From: Nemertoderma westbladi
Lineage: Eukaryota; Xenacoelomorpha; Nemertodermatida; Nemertodermatidae
Length of the DNA stretch: 45,684 nt
Direction: 5' to 3'
Assembly: GCA_032718475.1 (NCBI GenBank)
Contig: JAUCBJ010006178.1
Span: forward strand, 1-45,684
The position numbers and the translations under genes are program-made. The notes below the pieces were generated by a model, which was not told the origin of the DNA, did no database searches, and was given only the letters and a program-made list of their open reading frames with translations. Of the stretch, positions 1-14,100 are shown one piece after another. Position 1 is the stretch's first letter, and the number at the start of each line of letters is the position of its first letter.

Positions 1-1379
1 TCCGCACACAGTCACTCAGTGTTACATGGACACACTGCATCCGCACACAGTCACTCAGTGTTACATGGACACACTGCACCCGCACACAGTCACTCAGTGT
101 TACATGGACACACAGCACACGCATACAGTCACTCAGTGTTACATGGACACACTGCACACGCACACAGTCACTCAGTGTTACATGGACACACTGCACACGC
201 ATACAGTCACTCAGTGTTACATGGACACACTGCACACGCATACAGTCACTCAGTGTTACATGGACACACTGCATCCGCACACAGTCACTCAGTGTTACAT
301 GGACACACTGCACCCGCATACAGTCACTCAGTGTTACATGGACACACAGCACACGCATACAGTCACTCAGTGTTACATGGACACACTGCACACGCATACA
401 GTCACTCAGTGTTACATGGACACACTGCACACGCATACAGTCACTCAGTGTTACATGGACACACTGCACACGCATACAGTCACTCAGTGTTACATGGACA
501 CACTGCATCCGCACACAGTCACTCAGTGTTACATGGACACACTGCACACGCATACAGTCACTCAGTGTTACATGGACACACTGCATCCGCACACAGTCAC
601 TCAGTGTTACATGGACACACTGCACCCGCACACAGTCACTCAGTGTTACATGGACACACTGCACACGCATACAGTCACTCAGTGTTACATGGACACACTG
701 CACACGCATACAGTCACTCAGTGTTACATGGACACACTGCACACGCATACAGTCACTCAGTGTTACATGGACACACTGCATCCGCACACAGTCACTCAGT
801 GTTACATGGACACACTGCACCCGCATACAGTCACTCAGTGTTACATGGACACACTGCACACGCATACAGTCACTCAGTGTTCCATGGACACACTGCACAC
901 GCATACAGTCACTCAGTGTTACATGGACACACTGCACACGCATACAGTCACTCAGTGTTACATGGACACACTGCATCCGCACACAGTCACTCAGTGTTAC
1001 ATGGACACACTGCATCCGCACACAGTCACTCAGTGTTACATGGACACACTGCACACGCATACAGTCACTCAGTGTTACATGGACACACTGCATCCGCACA
1101 CAGTCACTCAGTGTTACATGGACACACAGCACACGCATACAGTCACTCAGTGTTCCATGGACACACTGCACACGCATACAGTCACTCAGTGTTACATGGA
1201 CACACTGCACACGCATACAGTCACTCAGTGTTACATGGACACACTGCACACGCATACAGTCACTCAGTGTTACATGGACACACTGCATCCGCACACAGTC
1301 ACTCAGTGTTACATGGACACACTGCATCCGCACACAGTCACTCAGTGTTACATGGACACACTGCACACGCACACAGTCA

Positions 1380-4300
1380 CTCAGTGTTACATGGACACAC
1401 TGCATCCGCACACAGTCACTCAGTGTTACATGTACACACTGCACACGCATACAGTCACTCAGTGTTACATGGACACAATGCACACGCATACAGTCACTCA
1501 GTGTTACATGGACACACTGCACACGCACACAGTCACTCAGTGTTACATGGACACACTGCATCCGCACACAGTCACTCAGTGTTACATGGACACACTGCAC
1601 ACGCATACAGTCACTCAGTGTTACATGGACACACTGCACACGCATACAGTCACTCAGTGTTACATGGACACACTGCACACGCACACAGTCACTCAGTGTT
1701 ACATGGACACACTGCACCCGCACACAGTCACTCAGTGTTACATGGACACACTGCACCCGCACACAGTCACTCAGTGTTACATGGACACACTGCACCCGCA
1801 CACAGTCACTCAGTGTTACATGGACACACTGCACACGCACACAGTCACTCAGTGTTACATGGACACACTGCACACGCATACAGTCACTCAGTGTTACATG
1901 GACACACTGCATCCGCACACAGTCACTCAGTATTACATGGACACACTGCACACACTTACAGTCACTCAGTGTTACATGGACACATTGCACCCGCACACGG
2001 TCACTCAGTGTTACATGGACACACTGCATCCACACACAGTTACTCAGGGCTACATGGACACACTGCACACGCATACAGTCACTCAGTGTTACATGGACAC
2101 ACTGCATCCGCACACAGTCACTCAGTGTTACATGGACACACTGCATCCGCACACAGTCACTCGGTGTTACATGGACACACTGCATCCGCATACAGTCACT
2201 CAGTGTTACATGGACACACTGCATCCGCACACAGTCACTCGGTGTTACATGGACACACTGCATCCGCACACAGTCACTCAGTGTTACATGGACACACTGC
2301 ATCCGCACACAGTCACTCAGTGTTACATGGACACACTGCACCCGCACACAGTCACTCAGTGTTACATGGACACACTGCACACGCATACAGTCACTCGGTG
2401 TTACATGGTCACACTGCACCCGCACACAGTCACTCAGTGTTACATGGACACACTGCACACGCACACAGTCACTCAGTGTTACATGGACACACTGCACACG
2501 CACACAGTCACTCAGTGTTACATGGACACACTGCACACGCATACAGTCACTCAGTGTTACATGGACACACTGCATCCGCACACAGTCACTCAGTATTACA
2601 TGGACACACTGCACACACTTACAGTCACTCAGTGTTACATGGACACATTGCACCCGCACACGGTCACTCAGTGTTACATGGACACACAGCACACGCATAC
2701 AGTCACTCAGTGTTACATGGACACACTGCACACGCATACAGTCACTCAGTGTTACATGGACACACTGCACACGCATACAGTCACTCAGTGTTACATGGAC
2801 ACACTGCACCCGCACACAGTCACTCAGTGTTACATGGACACACTGCATCCGCACACAGTTACTCAGGGCTACATGGACACACAGCACACGCATACAGTCA
2901 CTCAGTGTTACATGGACACACTGCATCCACACACAGTCACTCAGTGTTACATGGACACACTGCACCCGCATACAGTCACTCAGTGTTACATGGACACACT
3001 GCATCCGCACACAGTCACTCAGTGTTACATGGACACACTGCACACGCATACAGTCACTCAGTGTTACATGGACACACTGCATCCGCACACAGTTACTCAT
3101 GGCTACATGGACACACTGCATCCGCACACAGTTACTCATGGCTACATGGACACACTGCATCCGCACACAGTCACTCAGTGTTACATGGACACACTGCACC
3201 CGCACACAGTCACTCAGTGTTACATGGACACACTGCACACGCACACAGTCACTCAGTGTTACATGGACACACTGCACACGCATACAGTCACTCAGTGTTA
3301 CATGGACACACTGCATCCGCACACAGTTACTCATGGCTACATGGACACACTGCACACGCACACAGTCACTCAGTGTTACATGGACACACTGCACACGCAT
3401 ACAGTCACTCAGTGTTACATGGACACACTGCATCCGCACACAGTCACTCAGTGTTACATGGACACACTGCATCCGCACACAGTTACTCATGGCTACATGG
3501 ACACACTGCACACGCACACAGTCACTCAGTGTTACATGGACACACTGCACCCGCACACAGTCACTCAGTGTTACATGGACACACTGCACACGCATACAGT
3601 CACTCAGTGTTACATGGACACACTGCACACGCACACAGTCACTCAGTGTTACATGGACACAATGCACACGCATACAGTCACTCAGTGTTACATGGACACA
3701 CTGCACACGCATACAGTCACTCAGTGTTACATGGACACACTGCATCCGCACACAGTCACTCAGTGTTACATGGACACACTGCATCCGCACACAGTTACTC
3801 ATGGCTACATGGACACACTGCACACGCACACAGTCACTCAGTGTTACATGGACACACTGCACCCGCACACAGTCACTCAGTGTTACATGGACACACTGCA
3901 CACGCATACAGTCACTCAGTGTTACATGGACACACTGCACACGCACACAGTCACTCAGTGTTACATGGACACACTGCACACGCACACAGTCACTCAGTGT
4001 TACATGGACACACTGCATCCGCACACAGTCACTCAGTGTTACATGTACACACTGCACACGCATACAGTCACTCAGTGTTACATGGACACAATGCACACGC
4101 ATACAGTCACTCAGTGTTACATGGACACACTGCACACGCACACAGTCACTCAGTGTTACATGGACACACTGCATCCGCACACAGTCACTCAGTGTTACAT
4201 GGACACACTGCACACGCATACAGTCACTCAGTGTTACATGGACACACTGCACACGCATACAGTCACTCAGTGTTACATGGACACACTGCACACGCACACA

Positions 4301-6770
4301 GTCACTCAGTGTTACATGGACACACTGCACCCGCACACAGTCACTCAGTGTTACATGGACACACTGCACCCGCACACAGTCACTCAGTGTTACATGGACA
4401 CACTGCACCCGCACACAGTCACTCAGTGTTACATGGACACACTGCACACGCACACAGTCACTCAGTGTTACATGGACACACTGCACACGCATACAGTCAC
4501 TCAGTGTTACATGGACACACTGCATCCGCACACAGTCACTCAGTATTACATGGACACACTGCACACACTTACAGTCACTCAGTGTTACATGGACACATTG
4601 CACCCGCACACGGTCACTCAGTGTTACATGGACACACTGCATCCACACACAGTTACTCAGGGCTACATGGACACACTGCACACGCATACAGTCACTCAGT
4701 GTTACATGGACACACTGCATCCGCACACAGTCACTCAGTGTTACATGGACACACTGCATCCGCACACAGTCACTCGGTGTTACATGGACACACTGCATCC
4801 GCATACAGTCACTCAGTGTTACATGGACACACTGCATCCGCACACAGTCACTCGGTGTTACATGGACACACTGCATCCGCACACAGTCACTCAGTGTTAC
4901 ATGGACACACTGCATCCGCACACAGTCACTCAGTGTTACATGGACACACTGCACCCGCACACAGTCACTCAGTGTTACATGGACACACTGCACACGCATA
5001 CAGTCACTCGGTGTTACATGGTCACACTGCACCCGCACACAGTCACTCAGTGTTACATGGACACACTGCACACGCACACAGTCACTCAGTGTTACATGGA
5101 CACACTGCACACGCACACAGTCACTCAGTGTTACATGGACACACTGCACACGCATACAGTCACTCAGTGTTACATGGACACACTGCATCCGCACACAGTC
5201 ACTCAGTATTACATGGACACACTGCACACACTTACAGTCACTCAGTGTTACATGGACACATTGCACCCGCACACGGTCACTCAGTGTTACATGGACACAC
5301 AGCACACGCATACAGTCACTCAGTGTTACATGGACACACTGCATCCGCACACAGTCACTCAGTATTACATGGACACACTGCACACACTTACAGTCACTCA
5401 GTGTTACATGGACACATTGCACCCGCACACGGTCACTCAGTGTTACATGGACACACAGCACACGCATACAGTCACTCAGTGTTACATGGACACACTGCAC
5501 ACGCACACAGTCACTCAGTGTTACATGGACACAATGCACACGCATACAGTCACTCAGTGTTACATGGACACACTGCACACGCATACAGTCACTCAGTGTT
5601 ACATGGACACACTGCACCCGCACACAGTCACTCAGTGTTACATGGACACACTGCATCCGCACACAGTTACTCAGGGCTACATGGACACACAGCACACGCA
5701 TACAGTCACTCAGTGTTACATGGACACACTGCATCCACACACAGTCACTCAGTGTTACATGGACACACTGCACCCGCATACAGTCACTCAGTGTTACATG
5801 GACACACTGCATCCGCACACAGTCACTCAGTGTTACATGGACACACTGCACACGCATACAGTCACTCAGTGTTACATGGACACACTGCATCCGCACACAG
5901 TTACTCATGGCTACATGGACACACTGCATCCGCACACAGTTACTCATGGCTACATGGACACACTGCATCCGCACACAGTCACTCAGTGTTACATGGACAC
6001 ACTGCACCCGCACACAGTCACTCAGTGTTACATGGACACACTGCACACGCACACAGTCACTCAGTGTTACATGGACACACTGCACACGCATACAGTCACT
6101 CAGTGTTACATGGACACACTGCATCCGCACACAGTTACTCATGGCTACATGGACACACTGCACACGCACACAGTCACTCAGTGTTACATGGACACACTGC
6201 ACACGCATACAGTCACTCAGTGTTACATGGACACACTGCATCCGCACACAGTCACTCAGTGTTACATGGACACACTGCATCCGCACACAGTTACTCATGG
6301 CTACATGGACACACTGCACACGCACACAGTCACTCAGTGTTACATGGACACACTGCACCCGCACACAGTCACTCAGTGTTACATGGACACACTGCACACG
6401 CATACAGTCACTCAGTGTTACATGGACACACTGCACACGCACACAGTCACTCAGTGTTACATGGACACAATGCACACGCATACAGTCACTCAGTGTTACA
6501 TGGACACACTGCACACGCATACAGTCACTCAGTGTTACATGGACACACTGCATCCGCACACAGTCACTCAGTGTTACATGGACACACTGCATCCGCACAC
6601 AGTTACTCATGGCTACATGGACACACTGCACACGCACACAGTCACTCAGTGTTACATGGACACACTGCACCCGCACACAGTCACTCAGTGTTACATGGAC
6701 ACACTGCACACGCATACAGTCACTCAGTGTTACATGGACACACTGCACACGCACACAGTCACTCAGTGTT
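1380..6770. repeat. Higher-order repeat, about 2.6-2.8 kb block in two tandem copies
   Basis: Rare unit variants recur at a fixed distance. The ATGTACACAC variant is at 1429 and 4042, the TTGCACCCGCACACGG variant at 1983 and 4596, and the ATGGTCACAC variant near 2404 and 5017. The distance is 2613 bp, which is 67 units. Past about 5290 the second copy has gained five units, a local duplication of the CACACTTAC / CACACGG block. The offset then becomes 2808 bp (72 units), as seen for the paired GTTACTCATGGC units near 3090 and 5898. This shows large-scale unequal exchange within the array. Confidence 0.85.
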
Positions 6771-9700
6771 ACATGGACACACTGCACACGCATACAGTCA
6801 CTCAGTGTTACATGGACACACTGCACCCGCATACAGTCACTCAGTGTTACATGGACACACTGCACACGCATACAGTCACTCAGTGTTACATGGACACACT
6901 GCACCCGCACACAGTCACTCAGTGTTACATGGACACACTGCACACGCATACAGTAACTCAGTGTTACATGGACACACTGCATCCGCACACAGTCACTCAG
7001 TGTTACATGGACACACTGCATCCGCACACAGTCACTCAGTGTTACATGGACACACTGCACACGCATACAGTCACTCAGTGTTACATGGACACACTGCACA
7101 CGCACACAGTCACTCAGTGTTACATGGACACACTGCACACGCATACAGTCACTCAGTGTTACATGGACACACTGCACCCGCATACAGTCACTCAGTGTTA
7201 CATGGACACACTGCACACGCATACAGTCACTCAGTGTTACATGGACACACTGCACCCGCACACAGTCACTCAGTGTTACATGGACACACTGCATCCGCAC
7301 ACAGTCACTCAGTGTTACATGGACACACTGCACCCGCACACAGTTACTCAGTATTACATGGACACACTGCACCCGCACACAGTCACTCAGTGTTACATGG
7401 ACACACTGCACCCGCACACAGTTACTCAGTATTACATGGACACACTGCACCCGCACACAGTCACTCAGTGTTACATGGACACACTGCATCCGCACACAGT
7501 CACTCAGTGTTACATGGACACACTGCACACGCATACAGTCACTCAGTGTTACATGGACACACTGCATCCGCACACAGTCACTCAGTGTTACATGGACACA
7601 CTGCATCCGCACACAGTTACTCATGGCTACATGGACACACTGCACACGCATACAGTCACTCAGTGTTACATGGACACACTGCATCCGCACACAGTCACTC
7701 AGTGTTACATGGACACACTGCACCCGCACACAGTCACTCAGTGTTACATGGACACACTGCACCCGCACACAGTCACTCAGTGTTACATGGACACACTGCA
7801 TCCGCACACAGTTACTCATGGCTACATGGACACACTGCATCCGCACACAGTTACTCATGGCTACATGGACACACTGCACCCGCACACAGTCACTCAGTGT
7901 TACATGGACACACTGCATCCGCACACAGTTACTCATGGCTACATGGACACACTGCATCCGCACACAGTCACTCAGTGTTACATGGACACACTGCACCCGC
8001 ACACAGTTACTCAGTATTACATGGACACACTGCACCCGCACACAGTCACTCAGTGTTACATGGACACACTGCACCCGCACACAGTTACTCAGTGTTACAT
8101 GGACACACTGCACCCGCACACAGTCACTCAGTGTTACATGGACACACTGCATCCGCACACAGTCACTCAGTGTTACATGGACACACTGCACACGCATACA
8201 GTCACTCAGTGTTACATGGACACACTGCATCCGCACACAGTCACTCAGTGTTACATGGACACACTGCATCCGCACACAGTTACTCATGGCTACATGGACA
8301 CACTGCACACGCACACAGTCACTCAGTGTTACATGGACACACTGCACCCGCACACAGTCACTCAGTGTTACATGGACACACTGCACCCGCACACAGTCAC
8401 TCAGTGTTACATGGACACACTGCATCCGCACACAGTTACTCATGGCTACATGGACACACTGCACACGCATACAGTCACTCAGTGTTACATGGACACACTG
8501 CATCCGCACACAGTCACTCAGTGTTACATGGACACACTGCACACGCATACAGTCACTCAGTGTTACATGGACACACTGCATCCGCACACAGTTACTCATG
8601 GCTACATGGACACACTGCACACGCATACAGTCACTCAGTGTTACATGGACCAACTGCACCCGCATACAGTCACTCAGTGTTACATGGACACACTGCATCC
8701 GCACACAGTTACTCATGGCTACATGGACACACTGCACACGCATACAGTCACTCAGTGTTACATGGACACACTGCATCCGCACACAGTCACTCAGTGTTAC
8801 ATGGACACACTGCATCCGCACACAGTCACTCAGTGTTACATGGACACACTGCATCCGCACACAGTCACTCAGTGTTACATGGACACACTGCATCCGCACA
8901 CAGTCACTCAGTGTTACATGGACACACTGCATCCGCACACAGTTACTCATGGCTACATGGACACACTGCACCCGCACACAGTCACTCATTGTTACATGGA
9001 CACACTGCATCCGCACACAGTCACTCAGTGTTACATGGACACACTGCATCCGCACACAGTCACTCAGTGTTACATGGACACACTGCACCCGCATACAGTC
9101 ACTCAGTGTTACATGGACACACTGCATCCGCACACAGTTACTCAGTGTTACATGGACACACTGCACACGCATACAGTCACTCAGTGTTACATGGACACAC
9201 TGCACACGCATACAGTCACTCAGTGTTACATGGACACACTGCATCCGCACACAGTCACTCAGTGTTACATGGACACACTGCATCCGCACACAGTCACTCA
9301 GTGTTACATGGACACACTGCACACGCATACAGTCACTCAGTGTTACATGGACACACTGCATCCGCACACAGTCACTCAGTGTTACATGGACAGACTGCAT
9401 CCGCACACAGTCACTCAGTGTTACATGGACACACTGCACACACTTACAGACACTCAGTGTTACAAGGACACATTGCACCCGCACACAGTCACTCAGTGTT
9501 ACATGGACACACTACATCCGCACACAGTCACTCAGTATTACATGGACACACTGCACACACTTACAGTCACTCAGAGTTACATGGACACATTGCACCCGCA
9601 CACGGTCACTCAGTGTTACATGGACACACTGCATCCGCACACAGTCACTCAGTGTTACATGGACACACTGCATCCGCACACAGTCACTCAGTGTTACATG

Positions 9701-12700
9701 GACACACTGCACACACTTACAGACACTCAGTGTTACATGGACACACTGCACACGCATACAGTCACTCAGTGTTACATGGACACACTGCATCCGCACACAG
9801 TCACTCAGTGTTACATGGACACACTGCACACGCATACAGTCACTCAGTGTGACATGGACACACTGCATCCGCACACAGTCACTCAGTGTTACATGGACAC
9901 ACTGCATCCGCACACAGTCACTCAGTGTTACATGGACACACTGCACACACTTACAGACACTCAGTGTTACATGGACACACTGCACACGCATACATTCACT
10001 CAGTGTTACATGGACACACTGCATCCGCACACAGTCACTCAGTGTTACATGGACACACTGCACACGCATACAGTCACTCAGTGTTACATGGACACACTGC
10101 ATCCGCACACAGTCACTCAGTGTTACATGGACACACTGCACCCGCACACAGTCACTCAGTGTTACATGGACACACTGCACCCGCACACAGTCACTCAGTG
10201 TTACATGGACACACTGCATCCGCACACAGTCACTCAGTGTTACATGGACACACTGCACACGCATACAGTCACTCAGTGTTACATGGACACACTGCATCCG
10301 CACACAGTCACTCAGTGTTACATGGACACACTGCATCCGCACACAGTCACTCAGTGTTACATGGACACACTGCACACACTTACAGACACTCAGTGTTACA
10401 TGGACACATTGCACCAGCACACAGTCACTCAGTGTTACATGGACATACTGCATCCGCACACAGTCACTCAGTATTACATGGACACACTGCACACACTTAC
10501 AGTCACTCAGTGTTACATGGACACATTGCACCCGCACACGGTCAATCAGTGTTACATGGACACACTGCATCCGCACACAGTCACTCAGTGTTACATGGAC
10601 ACACTGCACCCGCATACAGTCACTCAGTGTTACATGGACACACTGCATCCGCACACAGTCACTCAGTGTTACATGGACACACTGCACACGCATACAGTCA
10701 CTCAGTGTTACATGGACACACTGCACCCGCACACGGTCACTCAGTGTTACATGGACACATTGCACCCGCACACGGTCACTCAGTGTTACATGGACACACT
10801 GCATCCGCACACAGTCACTCAGTGTTACATGGACACACTGCACACGCACACAGTCACTCAGTGTTACATGGACACACTGCACACGCATACAGTCACTCAG
10901 TGTTACATGGACACACTACATCCGCACACAGTCACTCAGTATTACATGGACACACTGCACACACTTACAGTCACTCAGTGTTACATGGACACATTGCACC
11001 CGCACACGGTCACTCAGTGTTACATGGACACACTGCATCCGCACACAGTTACTCAGGGCTACATGGACACACTGCACACGCACACAGTCACTCAGTGTTA
11101 CATGGACACACTGCACCACCACACAGTCACTCAGTGTTACATGGACACACTGCACCCGCACACAGTCACTCAGTGTTACATGGACACACTGCACCCGCAC
11201 ACAGTCACTCAGTGTTACATGGACATACAGCACCTGCATACAGTCACTCAGTGTTACATGGACACACTGCATCCGCACACAGTCACTCAGTGTTACATGG
11301 ACACACTGCACCCGCACACAGTCACTCAGTGTTACATGGACACACTGCACACGCATACAGTCACTCGGTGTTACATGGTCACACTGCACCCGCACACAGT
11401 CACTCAGTGTTACATGGACACACTGCACACGCACACAGTCACTCAGTGTTACATGGACACACTGCACACGCACACAGTCACTCAGTGTTACATGAACACA
11501 CTGCACACGCATACAGTCACTCAGTGTTACATGGACACACTGCATCCGCACACAGTCACTCAGTATTACATGGACACACTGCATCCGCACACAGTCACTC
11601 AGTGTTACATGGACACACTGCATCCGCACACAGTCACTCAGTGTTACATGGACACACTGCACACGCATACAGTCACTCAGTGTTACATGGACACACTGCA
11701 TCCGCACACAGTCACTCAGTGTTACATGGACACACTGCATCCGCACACAGTCACTCAGTGTTACATGGACACACTGCACACACTTACAGTCACTCAGTGT
11801 TACATGGACACATTGCACCCGCACACGGTCACTCAGTGTTACATGGACACACTGCATCCGCACACAGTCACTCAGTATTACATGGACACACTGCATCCGC
11901 ACACAGTCACTCAGTGTTACATGGACACACTGCATCCGCACACAGTCACTCAGTGTTACATGGACACACTGCACACACTTACAGTCACTCATTGTTACAT
12001 GGACACATTGCACCCGCACACGGTCACTCAGTGTTACATGGACACACTGCATCCGCACACAGTCACTCAGTGTTACATGGACACACTGCACCCGCATACA
12101 GTCACTCAGTGTTACATGGACACACTGCATCCGCACACAGTCACTCAGTGTTACATGGACACACTGCAACCGCACACAGTCACTCAGTATTACATGGACA
12201 CACTGCACACACTTACAGTCACTCAGTGTTACATGGACACACTGCATCCGCACACAGTCACTCAGTGTTACATGGACACACTGCATCCGCACACAGTCAC
12301 TCAGTGTTACATGGACACACTGCACACACTTACAGACACTCAGTGTTACATGGACACATTGCACCCGCACACAGTCACTCAGTGTTACATGGACACACTG
12401 CATCCGCACACAGTCACTCAGTATTACATGGACACACTGCACACACTTACAGTCACTCAGTGTTACATGGACACATTGCACCCGCACACGGTCACTCAGT
12501 GTTACATGGACACACTGCATCCGCACACAGTCACTCAGTGTTACATGGACACACTGCATCCGCACACAGTCACTCAGTGTTACATGGACACACTGCATCC
12601 GCACACAGTCACTCAGTGTTACATGGACACACTGCACCCGCATACAGTCACTCAGTGTTACATGGACACACTGCATCCGCACACAGTCACTCAGTGTTAC

Positions 12701-13371
12701 ATGGACACACTGCACACGCATACAGTCACTCAGTGTTACATGGACACACTGCACCCGCACACGGTCACTCAGTGTTACATGGACACATTGCACCCGCACA
12801 CGGTCACTCAGTGTTACATGGACACACTGCATCCGCACACAGTCACTCAGTGTTACATGGACACACTGCACACGCATACAGTCACTCAGTGTTACATGGA
12901 CACACTGCATCCGCACACAGTCACTCAGTGTTACATGGACACACTGCACACGCACATACACACAGTCACTCAGTGTTACATGGACACACTGCATCCGCAC
13001 ACAGTCACTCAGTGTTACATGGACACACTGCACACGCACATACACACAGTCACTCAGTGTTACATGGACACACTGCACCCGCACACAGTCACTCAGTGTT
13101 ACATGCACACACAGCACCCGCATACAGTCACTCAGTGTTACATGGACACACTGCATCCGCACACAGTCACTCAGTGTTACATGGACACACTGCACCCGCA
13201 CACAGTCACTCAGTGTTACATGGACACACTGCATCCGCACACAGTCACTCAGTGTTACATGGACACACTGCACCCGCAAACAGTCACTCAGTGTTACATG
13301 GACACACTGCACACGCACACAGTCACTCAGTGTTACATGGACACACTGCACCACCACACAGTCACTCAGTG

Positions 13372-14100
13372 TTAAATGGACACACTGCACCCGCACGCAG
13401 TCACTCAGTGTTACATGGACACACTGCACCCGCACACAGTCACTCAGTGTTACATGCACACACAGCACCCGCATACAGTCACTCAGTGTTACATGGACAC
13501 ACTGCATCCGCACACAGTCACTCAGTGTTACATGGACACACTGCACCCGCACACAGTCACTCAGTGTTACATGGACACACTGCATCCGCACACAGTCACT
13601 CAGTGTTACATGGACACACTGCACCCGCATACAGTCACTCAGTGTTACATGGACACACTGCATCCGCACACAGTCACTCAGTGTTACATGGACACACTGC
13701 ACCCGCAAACAGTCACTCAGTGTTACATGGACACACTGCACACGCACACAGTCACTCAGTGTTACATGGACACACTGCACCACCACACAGTCACTCAGTG
13801 TTAAATGGACACACTGCACCCGCACGCAGTCACTCAGTGTTACATGGACACACTGCACCCGCACACAGTCACTCAGTGTTACATGCACACACAGCACCCG
13901 CATACAGTCACTCAGTGTTACATGGACACACTGCATCCGCACACAGTCACTCAGTGTTACATGGACACACTGCACCCGCACACAGTCACTCAGTGTTACA
14001 TGCACACACAGCACCCGCATACAGTCACTCAGTGTTACATGGACACACTGCATCCGCACACAGTCACTCAGTGTTACATGGACACACTGCACCCGCACAC
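13372..14100. repeat. 429-bp sub-duplication in the 39-bp array carrying a TTAAATGG variant
   Basis: The unit variant TTAAATGG (instead of TTACATGG) followed by CACGCAGTC occurs at 13372 and again at 13801. They are 429 bp (11 units) apart, and the intervening variants also match, including ATGCACACACAGC and CCGCAAACAG. The TAA stops one of the long plus-strand frames at both places. Several 45-bp units with an extra six bases (GCACATACACACAG) lie just left and right. Confidence 0.8.
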
